Source of the DNA: Lithospermum erythrorhizon
Lineage: Eukaryota; Streptophyta; Magnoliopsida; Boraginales; Boraginaceae
Direction of reading: 5' to 3'
DNA: 64,000 nucleotides
Assembly: GCA_019722365.1 (NCBI GenBank)
Contig: JADFUC010001732.1
Span: 1 to 64,000, forward strand
A program made the translations under genes and the position numbers. Numbering within the stretch: the first letter of the stretch is position 1; the number at the start of each line of letters is the position of its first letter. This document shows, in pieces, positions 1-10,900 of the stretch. The notes under the pieces are model-generated. The model made no database searches and was not told the DNA's origin. It worked only from the letters and a program-made list of their open reading frames with translations.

Positions 1-824
1 TGAAGTTACGTATCACTTCATCGCTGCTATGGTCGAAATATTCACCCCTCCCCTTAAAAATTTTTTATTTCCATTTCATTATTTCCAAACTTTGATCGCT
101 TCAGAATATCGTTTTCCCATCATTCTCTTCGCTGAAAGGCGTAGCAAATTTCAAGTCTTTCTAGATATTTTCGGTTTTATATAGTTGACTTTAGTCGACT
201 TTTTCCATAATTTAAATTTTATGATAAATCTTAGTCGGGTTAAGCGGGTTCTCGCGACGATTTGGATGTATTTAATTCGTGATTTAGATCAAGCTGGTGA
301 CGCATATTTAGTTGACTTTTAGGTTTTCGGTTACTTTATGTGGATATTTTTATAAGACTTTAAATGTGCAGTGAGGTTATGTATATCGGGACCTTTTATT
401 ATAGCAGTTAAGGACAAGTAACTGGGTGATTTAAAATCGATTAAAGCTATATATGTCAAAAAGTGTAAATTCCAAGTCGAGTTATAATTGATATTTCTGA
501 GTATGATTGTTAATTACGGACTTGATGACAGTTGTAATAACTTATAAGTCGACGGTAATGAAAGCCGAGCAAGACGGAATTTAGTGGGAATCGACACAAG
601 GTCCGATGGATTATACTCCGATAGTTTATCCGCTATGTTAAACTGTTGTAGATAGCTCCCCTAAGAGTCGGGTTATCTATCTTCTAGAACGCCTACAAGA
701 GTAGGTCTCGATTATACTGTTATTAGCGCTGACAAGTGAAAGCGGCGCTACCTCGATTGTTAAGTTTCATTAAGCGTGAAAGTGAAGACTTATCTCACTA
801 AAGTTACATTTACTTTAAATTATA
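1..824 (+). mobile_element. 5' LTR of Ty3 element A, left part
   Basis: This is sense-strand LTR sequence of the family also seen at 8425, 52550 and 58454. Position 1 corresponds to roughly base 300 of the LTR (compare about 8705, reading ATATTCACCCCT), so the LTR begins left of the window. It holds the family landmark GAATTTTATGATAAATCTTAG and the AACTTATAAGTCGA block. The sense LTR stops at about 824 in the middle of a conserved stretch and resumes at 3375, because an antisense LTR lies between. Confidence 0.85.
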
Positions 825-3374
825 CAGAACGACCGCCCCAAGTCGGGCGGCCCCTGAAAGCGAGTCAGCTAAACTGAACACCGTAGTCACCAAACCCACG
901 GATCTACCATTTTAAACACAATTGCTTCATCCCAAAATGTGATCACAATTAAGTTTCCCAAATCAAAACAAGCTTTTAAAATTTATAATCCATCACCGAT
1001 ATCGAACGACTCAACCCATATATATAACATATCCCAAAATAAAGTACGCCATAGTGCTACAAATAGATGACAATGCATCAGATCCTAATACGTAATGACT
1101 ACCGACAAGGCTAAGATTTCAAAAAGGAAATACAACAATGAAAAACTGGTTGACAACACATCAAAACGAGACCTGAGATCCTCACCCACCCGACGCCACC
1201 TAGCCTCTCCGAACAAACTTCAACGCCTCTTGGCTCATTCAAATTTCCACCAAGCCAACCTCGCACACAAATGAAAATGTCGCCTCGTAGCTTAAGTGGG
1301 CGTAGTTCAAGCTTAGTGAAACTTAACACAAAGGACTTTACCAACGAAACGAGAGATTTAATAAATATGAATAATATATATATCCGTGACTTATTTTTGA
1401 TCAGTCATACAATAAGTGTTTCAAGAAGTCTCGTGCATAACATGTTAAGATATAATGTTGTCCTAATAAAGCACATAATCACCCAAATGAAATCACAGAC
1501 TCAACATCGACTATAAATCTAGTCACCTCTATCTCTCTCATATCTCCACAAGTATACCAACCTCTAATGCTAAGATATACTAATCCGCCTACCTCCGCGT
1601 GAACGGACATCAACCGCTAATAAACACGCTCTTATAATCAAGTATAAGGCCAAACCGCACGCTATACCGTAGTATAGGCCACATCGACAATGCACACAAA
1701 GAAAGTTGATCAAAAGACTATACCGCTTCTTATACCAAGTATAAGGCCAAAACCGGGCAGTTTCTATACCGTAGTGAGTGTGGCCACACCGACACGCACA
1801 CAAAGAAGCTTATCAAAAAGAGAGTCATACCGCTTCTTATACCGAAGTATAAGGTTGAACCGCACGCCTATACCCTAGTATAGTGGGCCAATGGGGCCAC
1901 ATATCCCCGCAAGGAAGCCGAGAGTCACCTAATCCCTAGTAATCCCAACTATAGTGGTCACTCCCTCGATACTCAAGTGCCCTGCAACCTATGTATAACC
2001 CAAACAACTACTCTACTCCTAAACACATAAAGACACGCCTAAAATATCCCACAATCAGAATCAATCACACCGCCGACAAGTGCCACAACATATCAAATGC
2101 TGGGCCGACAAGGCCACATAATATAATAGTGCCAGCACTGTAATATAAAGCTGGGAGTCTGCCTCGGCATTTACCTCCAAAGCAATCTTCGCCGCCACGT
2201 AAACACAATCACATAACACACAACAATTACATGTATATCATTCTCATAATCATACAACACAACAGAGTCGCAACTGAAGAGAACACCCTCGTGAAGATAA
2301 GATCACCTCTCGCATCAAGAAAAACCTTCAAGCGAAGACAATCAAGGTAACTCCGGCTCTTTTCCACGATCAACGCCTAACAAAATACCTTAAAATATGA
2401 TCAAAACCTATTACTATACCGGGCGTTTCTGTAGGATACATAACCAATTCTGGGGGAACTATTTCTAAACGGGTCTAACTTCGACCTGATAACTATCGAA
2501 TTATAATCCCATCTACACAACCCAATCGATCCTCGCTAAATTCCATCGTATCACTTTCTCACTACAAATCAACTTATAAGTCATTCTAACTAATCATCAA
2601 GTCCATAATTAACAATCTATGCTCCAAATATCAATTATAACTCAACTCGAATCGCCACTTTTTCAACATAACACCCTTTAATAAATTTTAAATCACCAAT
2701 TTAACATCATAACAACTATATAAAGGCCCCCAATATAACCTCCTACACATTTAAAGTTTTAGAAAAATATCAACCTAAAAAAGTCAACTTAAAACTCCAG
2801 TCAACTCGGCCATAACGCCTCAAACAACCCCTAAATCATGAATTGCCACTTATATACTTATAACCCATAACCAACTAAGATTTATCATAAAAATTCAATT
2901 ATGTAAAAGTCAACTATTCAAAACCCAAGAAATATCTCGAAGACTCAAATTTCTTTACCTTAACCTCAAGAATTACTTGGGCAGAACAATATTCTACAAA
3001 CCATTTTGAGCTCGGAAATATAATCAAGCAGTAGAATTAAAAAAATGTTTGTGGGGGGAGAGGAAGCATCTCTGCCCAAAAAATGGAACAAGATGCAAAC
3101 TGGTGTAGTCATTGATGACGCTGGTGATGCTCGCAAAGATATTTATAAAAAAATTCTAGTCCTGCTCGTTTCGGCATTCTCATTATTTGTATTTTAAATC
3201 TCCATAACCCCATTTCAAAGATAAAATTCTTCCATGGCAAACACTACTAAATTATAAATGCAATTCGCTAAAAAATTTTACTTAAATAATATATCATCGA
3301 AAAAAATTAGTATTATTCCCCGTCCAACCGCCGAATCGAAATTTTTTTTCTTTTTTTTTGTAACGGTTATTACA
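825..3374 (-). mobile_element. Solo LTR (antisense) nested in the LTR of element A
   Basis: This is a complete LTR of about 2.55 kb in reverse orientation. Its left edge (CAGAACGACCGCCCC) is the reverse complement of the family's 3' end, which elsewhere reads GGGGCGGTCGTTACA. Its right edge, GGTTATTACA after a T-rich run at 3341-3360, is the reverse complement of the family's 5' start TGTAATAACC. No internal retroelement sequence adjoins either edge, so this is a solo LTR left by LTR-LTR recombination. The flanking sense LTR reads through from about 820 to 3375. Flanks TTATA and AATAT are at best a degenerate 5-bp target duplication. Confidence 0.85.
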
Positions 3375-5024
3375 AATATGGAACATGTTATCGCTGATAT
3401 GATTACGTGGGAGAATTCATATACATGTTGGGTTATGATATGATTACAGGAACGACAGGCGTCAATAAAGCGACGCGAGAACGATATACATGTGAATTTA
3501 TATGATTATATTCTCGCGGCGGCTGAAGACAAGCTGAGGTGTTAGAATAGCTCGAACTCCCAACTTATATTTTATTTCGGGTGGCCTTGGCTTCAAGACT
3601 TATGATTTCGTGGCCTCGCCGGCACTTATGACATTTTTCATGCCTCATGCATGGCTTAATTTACGACGCGTAGATGTTTTTAGTTGAAGCTGATATTGTT
3701 CGGGGAGCAGAGTACCGTTATCGGTAGACGATTGTTGTGAGTTTATTCATGACTTGAAAGTATTCTCAGACGGGGCTTAATTCTATAGTCGGGATTAAGA
3801 GATTGGAAGCGACTCTCCTCGCAGATACGCGACGCGACGCCCTATACTACAGAGAGCAATATAAGGGTTTGGCCTTATACTGCATAAGAAATACGGGTTT
3901 CTTTGATGCTTGGCTACAGGTATCAAGCCGGGCGTGGGTCTTAGTACTACTAAGATAAATACATGGTTTGGCCTTATACTTTGCATAAAGAATGCAAGGC
4001 TAGCCTTGATCACTCAAGATTGCCGATGCTGCCCCATACTACTAAGATAATACAAGGCGTGGCCTTATACTTAGTGTATAAGAAAATTTATACTTTAGTG
4101 TATAAGAACGCGTGCCTCACAGACTTAGCGATGAGTTACGTGTCTTTTATACTTCTGCGTATAAGTGCGATGTGTCTTATACTTTAAGTGATGTCAAGGG
4201 TTGCCTTATACTGCCAGAGATAACCTAAAGGTGATTGCCGACAGTCCATTCCTCAAGCAGTAGACGGATCGAGCATACAAGCATTGTATAGACGGCATAA
4301 CGCGGATACGGTAGACAGTGAGGCTCAATTTAATTGTAGTTTCAATGTCATTGTACCTATCGATTTCTTTCCGAATTGTGTGCTTGGCCTGAACTTCTAT
4401 TATATCTTCATGTATTATGTCCGAGATTTCCGCACTATTATGTCATGACCTCTTTAGTAGTCCTCGATATATGTATTTTATTCATATTTGACTATTATAT
4501 ATTATCGGGACGACTCGTCTGCATGGTAAGTTCACCCCCGTGTTGTTTCACTGCCCCGCGCTTACACCCCTTTCGCACGGGGCGGCATTTCATTCACAGG
4601 CTGTGTCACGTATCACAAATAAACCTATAAGCTGAGAGTTTGCTCTTTCCGGCTGTGCCAAGATCGCAGCGCGTATGATCCTCGTCAACTGGGATTTTGA
4701 CGTGGTTGTCAACCTGCTTGATCGGGTTGTATTTTTCCTTAAAACTTTGTTCATTTACCGTTGTCATTTTGGTATTCGTGATACCTATCATTCACAGAAT
4801 TTCGCATTACTTATTTCGGGGATACGCTAGTATATATACGGCTCGTCGCTTCGATATCGCCGACGGATTATAAATTTTAAAAACCGCTTTTATCTGGGAA
4901 ATTTAATTTGATTACATTTTGATTTAAACGACCGTATTTTTAAACCGAGTCGCCCATCTGCTCAAGTACCTTGTTCCCTGATTTTAATGACTCTCACCCG
5001 CATCGCCGACCAGCGGTCGCTACA
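3375..5024 (+). mobile_element. 5' LTR of Ty3 element A, right part
   Basis: The sense LTR resumes with the GATATACATG repeat block (about 3380-3500), then the palindromic TTATAC/GTATAA repeat block (about 3830-4215). The tail carries ATATATACGG (about 4832) and ends GCGGTCGCTACA at 5024. It matches 53410-55096 and 59580-61212 throughout with many small indels. The last bases, CTACA, stand in for the family terminus GTTACA. Confidence 0.85.
3830..4215 (+). repeat. Palindromic minisatellite inside the LTR
   Basis: Irregular repeats of about 25-60 bp contain CTTATACT, a short spacer and GTATAAG, so most units are small inverted repeats. The clearest are at about 4068-4108. The same block occurs in every LTR of the family with a different unit number and spacing. 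Confidence 0.6.
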
Positions 5025-5045
5025 ATTTTGGCACGAGCCAGTTTC
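5025..5045 (+). other. Degenerate primer-binding site, element A
   Basis: Immediately after the LTR terminus, ATTTTGGCACGAGCCAG lies where the better preserved copies read TTTTGGTATCGAGCTTAG (element B, antisense at 18160-18188). That is close to the plant initiator-Met tRNA primer-binding site TGGTATCAGAGC. The A copy is badly decayed, and position supports it more than sequence does. Confidence 0.5.
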
Positions 5046-6330
5046 TCGTGACACTAAGTATCCGCGCGTCACAGGCCTACTTGTTTTTCTTTCGAAGCCG
5101 AGGAGAAATAAGTGTCTTTCGTATAAGTCCCAGGTCTTTCTTTTGTCACAGTAGATCGCCGGGAGGACGCCACCTGTGAAATACATGCTTGGTGTAGAAT
5201 GAAAAGTTCTGGTAGGCCGAGAAAGTCGAAATTGGTAGGGCGTAGTTTCACGACTACACACTGGTGGTCCTGTGAGGTACGCCTGAAAGTACGCTGGTGA
5301 GGTTGGTAGACCTCGTAGAGGAGAGAATAATGCTCGCGCTGTCGAAAGAATGTGGGGTCAATTCAGAGCAAGTCAAGCTGACCTAAGCTTCTCACAGGAT
5401 CCACCGAAGTTTCGCGGGTTCGGCCAGTAGGCTATCGGAGTTCATCCCGAGTTAAGCCGATTTTTGAGCCGATGGGACAAGGGGCGGCATGCAGAGTGAA
5501 GTTTGCTATTTATAGAATTCACGAGGCGCCCGTGACTCCGCTGAGAAACTTTTCAGCGCATCTCTCGATCGCGAGAGGGAGTGTTCATGTTTTCGGGAGC
5601 GATTTTGTCAGCTCTTCCTAATTATCGCTGGAGACCCACATGGCGTACTTTGGTAGAGTCGATTTCGTTGACACACGGCTCGGTGTCGCGGAGGAGTACG
5701 AGAGGCGCTCGCTGATTTGCAGGCCGACTACTTCCCTCGAGCGTTTATCCCAGAAAGCAAGAGGATCACTAGATTCGGACGGATCGACGCTGTATACGCT
5801 CACCGCATCTCACCGACGAGTTTACTAGTTTCCATGCCGCGGTGAACGCAACTCTCAAGCATGAAAACGGAGTCGCGGCAGGCGCCGAAAATGGGATCGG
5901 CGGCGAATGACCAGAGAGTGAGGACTTTGACCTCAACGTAGTCGCCCTTCGGGCGCAGTCACTTCAATGGCCCGACAAATACCGAGTTATGTTACTACCT
6001 CTTCGCACTGGCGCCATGATCCGGCTACGGGGTCTGTAATAGTCTGGGTCCGTAGAATTGCTATCAAGGCCGATTGGGCAATAAAAAGCAGATTTCTAGG
6101 CGGTTCTTACGCTATCGACGCCAGCCTTTTGTGACATTTGGCAAAGTGAGTGTCCCCAGCTCTGCAGGGGGAGCCACATGACTGCTCACTTCGCCGAGGC
6201 TACATAGGAGTCAGCGGGGTCGGTCTGCCTACCATGTATATTCTGTGGATACGTGGAGTCGTAGACTGCAGAGTCGGGCCAGCAAGTAAAGCAGCCGAAA
6301 TGAAATGGGTCGAGGCCGATTCATGCCGCT
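5046..6330 (+). pseudogene. gag: gag remnant, Ty3 element A
   Basis: This is the region between the primer-binding site and protease. It is collinear with the gag regions of elements B and C: the phrases TTTTTGAGCCGATGGG (about 5462), GGGAGCGATTT (about 5597) and ATTATCGCTGGAGA (about 5621) recur in C at 55516, 55637 and 55668. A decayed zinc knuckle lies near 6125-6170, where GACATTTGGCAAAG corresponds to the GHLAK segment of C at 56205. Gag would form the nucleocapsid core and bind the RNA genome. No frame stays open for more than about 60 residues, so it cannot make protein as written. Identification rests on position and similarity to C more than on its own motifs. Confidence 0.6.
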
Positions 6331-8200
6331 ACACACGTGAGGCGCAGATACTCCCGCGTAGCTGCATATTATATTTGTACGATATTGGTGGCTGCGCGCT
6401 GCTTTTGATTCCTGGCTACGCATTTCTTGCTTCTCGTAGTTTTATTTCTCGCCTTTATCTCAGATGCGCGCTTTGCCTGCTCCACTTCGAGATTAGCGAC
6501 ACCCGTAGGGAGTGTCACTATGTTGACATATAGACCGCCCGATTGCCGCGCCGCTGTTTTCTGGCTGACATTTCCATTTGAGCTTCTCGATTTTGACTCA
6601 TTCCTCGTACGATCGTCGGGGAAACATCAGTCGCTATCATCGCCACGAAAGCAGATTACTTCATGGCCCCAGCCACCGTATATCCCATTTCATGTGGGCA
6701 TTGCAGCATTTTGGCCTTCTAGTTTCAGACGCGACTTCGAGGCTGTGAGGATTGATCTCGAAAGCAGTCAATTCTTGACATGCGGGGTCGATTCAATGTA
6801 GTAAGAGAACGTGACCGGGAGGGACGCCAAGGGTCAAGCAGTTCAAGGATGTTTTCCCGAGGACTTACCGGTCGCCACCGTAAAGTGAGGTCGAATTTGT
6901 TATCGGGAGGTTAGCTCCCCGGTACGCAAGACCACCCCCTCTCGCCACCGATGATTTGCCCACCAATCGGGCAGGAATCGCGAACTCCTACATGTGAGCT
7001 GCTGGACAAGTGGATTCATCGCATCGAGCGTATCTCCTGGGCGCACTAAGCTGCTTAGAAAAAAGAAGGATGGTTCGGTTTAGGTCACAGATTGACTATA
7101 GTACCGAATAAGTTGACCATTAAGAACCAAACCCATTTTCCGTGACCGATTTATTTGTTTGATCACCGGGCGGATGCCAAGCGTGTTCTCGAAGATCGAT
7201 TTGCGTCCGTTATCATCGCTTGAGGATCAGTGGGATATTCAAATCGCTTTTCGATTCAAGTATGGACATTATGAAGTTTATAGCTGACGCCATTTGATTA
7301 CAAATGCACCGGGCAAAATTTTTATGGATTCGACGAACTCGGCGTTTCGGGAGTATCTGGATAGCTAAGGTATTCATTAATGATATTCGATATATTCTGT
7401 AGTGGTGAGGAACATGCAGAGGCATTTTCGTATTGTGTCAGACCTGCATAACACCCGCCAGTATGCCAAGTTTTCCAAACGTGAGTCTGGCCAGAGCCAA
7501 GAATTCCCGGGTCATGCGTTATTTCTAAGCAGGTATTTTTGTCGATCCAATGTAAGTGAGGTCAAATATCAGAGCCGGGCCCACAAGCCGCGGACTCAGG
7601 TTAGGAGCCGGGTTACCGGCCTTATAGGAGATTCATTAAGTTCTTTCCTTGATCAAGGACGCCTATCACTGTGTCAATTTCTAGTGCGGGTTATCTTTTT
7701 GTGATTCGGGATGACGATTCTAGGACCTATTTATGATACTTGAAACGAAGCTGACTTCGCTCCAAAGCCTGCTGGCGATACCGTCCGGTTCCGAGGGCCA
7801 CGTGATTTTATAGTATTTTCCGCGATCGTGATCGCTGCCTTCCGACGTTGCACGGGAAGCGATTGCCCACGCCTCCCATTGGGCCAGAACACTTGCAGTT
7901 AACTATCCGACCCATGATTTCGAAGGCGATAATAAGGCAATAAGCCATGTGGAGACATTATCCGTATAGTTAAACGCTAAATTTTACTCGATCACAAAGA
8001 GTTTGAAATATCTTCCGACGCAGTAGATTTGAATTGGTGGACTGAGTTCATCGCTGATTACGACTCGACTATCGGAAGCACCACCCAGCAAGTGCAAATG
8101 CGAAGAGTTTACTTGACCGCAGAAGCGAAATCAAAGACCCGTAGATGAAGTCGCTCGAGTCAAGTTTCGATTGCCAGAATGACGAGATTTTCGCCTATAC
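6331..8200 (+). pseudogene. pol: pol remnant (protease, RT, RNase H), Ty3 element A
   Basis: Domains follow Ty3 order. Protease: YLYDIGG at about 6372, then a broken LFDSGA-like stretch and SFISRLY at 6438-6458. The linker to RT has lost the ILGMDWLGKHH motif seen in B, but a related block with PFELLDFDSFL spans about 6568-6600. RT: PEDLP at about 6857, KKKDGS at about 7060, and the [10 protein letters not shown] equivalent near 7285. FINDI at 7373-7387 sits where the family has FIDDI, so the first catalytic Asp reads Asn here. RNase H follows to about 8090, including the SDYDSTI-like stretch at 8055. Frames shift repeatedly. Integrase, expected next, is missing. This pol would copy the genomic RNA into cDNA but could not insert it. 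Confidence 0.75.
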
Positions 8201-8424
8201 GAGTTCGACTGGGCTGTGGGATCGAATGTTAGAATTTCAAAGAATGGCATTTGGTAGACCGCAGTCGCCGCAGGACGCGGTAAGCTGGGCCGACGATTAC
8301 CTGCCGACGGTGAGCCGAGTTAAGACGCTTTTATTTTGCGATATTTGATTTTAAGTATTAAAGTTGTTCGCTGATTGTTGAGGGTCATAAATTTCGAGGT
8401 CGAAATTTTATTAAAGCGGATGAT
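8201..8424 (+). other. RNase H to LTR junction lacking integrase, element A
   Basis: After RNase H the sequence goes through CCGACGGTGAGCCGAG directly into CGCTTTTATTTTGCGATATT, the 3' untranslated tail, and then the LTR. Element C has the same join at about 58335-58365. Element B instead has about 1.3 kb of integrase between these two points. The tail ends in TTTCGAGGTCGAAATTTTATT just before the LTR start at 8425. No clear polypurine tract is visible. Confidence 0.65.
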
Positions 8425-10900
8425 TGTAATAACCCAAATAAAAAAAAAAAAAAATTTTAAATTTTCTATTTCACAAGGGACCCGGGATATTTAAATAATC
8501 TCATGATAATATTTCTCAGAAAATTTTTAAATTTCGAATTACATTTATAATTTAGTCGTTTTTTCCCATGGAATATTTTATCTTTGGAATCTGCTCATGG
8601 AGATTTGGGCACGAGCAAGAGGAGCAAATTAACCGAAAACCGAATCCAGACTCAGTTTTTAAATATCTATCATGCTTATCTTCCACATCATCACATCAAA
8701 CACTTCATCATCATCTTTTTCATGCTACGGCCGAAATATTCACCCCTTTCCCCTTAAAAAATTTTCATTTTCCATTTCTCTCTTCGATTGCCGCCAAAAC
8801 TCAAGATCGGCCAGAGAATATTGTTCTCCATCATTCTCTTCGGAAGTTAAGGTAAGAAATTTCAAGCCTTTCAGACATTGGCTCTCGACATAGTTGATCT
8901 TTAGTTGACTTTTCCATAATTGAATTTTATGATAAATCTTAGTCAAGCTGGTTCTACGATTCGAGCGATTTAATTCGTGATTTGTAGATCAAGCCAAGTG
9001 ACGCATGGTCGAAGTTGACTTTTAGATTTTCTGCTGACTTTTTATGTGGATATTTTTATAAGACTTTAAATGTGTGGTGAGGTTATATTGGACCTTATTA
9101 TAGTTGTTATGACGTTAAATTGCGGATTAAAATTGATTAAAGTGGCATATTAAAAGTGTAAATTCCAAGTCGAAGTTATAATTGATATTTCGAGTATGTA
9201 TTAGTTAATTATGGACTAATGCATTAGTTGTATCAACTTATAAGTCGATTTCCTAGAATGAAAGGAGCAAGATGGAATTCTAGCGGGGAATCGACAATAA
9301 AGGTCTGGCGGGATTATATAATTCGATAGTTTATCCGCCATGTTAGACCGTTGTAGATGCTTCCCCAGAGTCAAGTTATCTATCTTCTAGAACGCCGTGG
9401 GTATAAGAGTAGGTCTTGATTATACTTTCTCTCGCGCTTAGGCGCTGATCGTGGGAAAGCGGCGCTACCTCGATTGTTTTTCGCGGGCGTTCGGTAGCCT
9501 AAGCAGAAAGGAAGATTATTCACGGCATTTAATACGCATTTCATTTTAAATTGCGTGAACATGTTATTCGATATGATTATGTGAGAAACGATATACATGT
9601 TATTATGATACGATTATGGTAATGATATACATGTCATTGCGTTATGATTACGCGAGAAAACGATATACATGTAATCAAGTATATGATTACGTGGATTATA
9701 TTCCTGTGGGCGCCAAGATCAGCTGAGGTAAATAATAGCTCGAACTCCCAACTTATATTTCTCGATTTCCTCGTGGGCCTTGTCGACACTTATGATTTCT
9801 CGCTGTGGCCTCGGCTTCAAGCACTTATGATTTTGGTGGGTCTTTGCTGGGCGATTTAGTTTGACTTACGACACAGATGTTTTAATAAGAAGGCTGATAT
9901 TATTGTTCGGGGAGCAGTAGAAAGTACCGGGTTACAAGAGGCTTACGGTTGTAGTTATCTATGACTCGAGGCGACTCGGCATCGCGCGAATTTACAGTCG
10001 GGATTAGCAGGATTAGCTTACTCTCCTTCCTCAGCAGATACGTAGAATCTACTATGGGTCTCTATACTACGCTATACAAGGGTTCGGCCTTTACTTCGGG
10101 TATATAAGCAGCCGTAATGATCTCTTTGATCGCTTGGCTGCCAAGATTGTTTCCAAGGCCCCATATTACTAAAAGATAGCGCCATGGGTTTGGCCTATAC
10201 TTCGTATAAGAAATGTGCGAAGTCTTTTGATCACTTTGTCGCTATAAAACACGACATGCCCTATACTACTTCAGATAATAAAGGGTATGCCTTATACTTA
10301 CAGATAAGAAATGGCTTATACATACAGAGCAAGAAATGCTACCAGACTTAGTGTGTATGAGTTGACGCCATTTATACTTTTGCGTATAAGCGCGTGCCTT
10401 ATACTTGTGTATAAGTGCTGCTTTTAGCCTTATACCGCGATATGCTTGCAAAGGATCGTTGATTAGTCCATTCCCGCAGTGTACCTGACGTTATGCACAT
10501 TGCAGATGGTATACCGCGATACGGTAGATAGGAGGTTCGATGACTGTAGTTTTATCGTTGTTGAGTCTATTGATTTCTTTTATGAAATTGTGTGCTCACG
10601 AACCTTCTATTATATCTTAATGTATTATGTCTCGAGATTTCATGGAATTATGTTGTAATGACCTTTTGCGTAGATTCCGATATATTTATTTTATTCATAT
10701 TTGACTATTATATTATTGATCGACTCGTCTGCACGGTAAGTTCACCCCGCAGCCACACTAAGCCTCGCTACTACACCTTTCGCATCAAGCAAGATTTCAT
10801 TGGGCGCTGCGCCGACAGACTGACCTGGGGCCAGCCTAATTTGCATTGCTTGAGAGTTTTGTTCCGAAAGGTTAAAGTAAAGATCATGGCAGAGCATCGG
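8425..10900 (+). mobile_element. 3' LTR of Ty3 element A, truncated at its end
   Basis: It starts TGTAATAACCC with a following A-run, as in element C at 58454. It contains the ATGGAATATTTTATCTTTGG block (8567), TTTTATGATAAATCTTAG, the GATATACATG repeats (about 9540-9690) and the palindromic TTATAC repeats (about 10060-10450). The last recognisable sense block, GAGAGTTTTGTTCCGA at about 10851, lies some 400 bases before the LTR end in element C. The remaining sense end is absent, and antisense LTR of element B takes over at about 10900. Confidence 0.8.

Noticed and set aside
5025..8424. Endogenous pararetrovirus, suggested by RT and RNase H without integrase
   Set aside because: Long LTRs flank the interior, the tail and LTR match an integrase-bearing sister element, and no movement-protein segment is seen.
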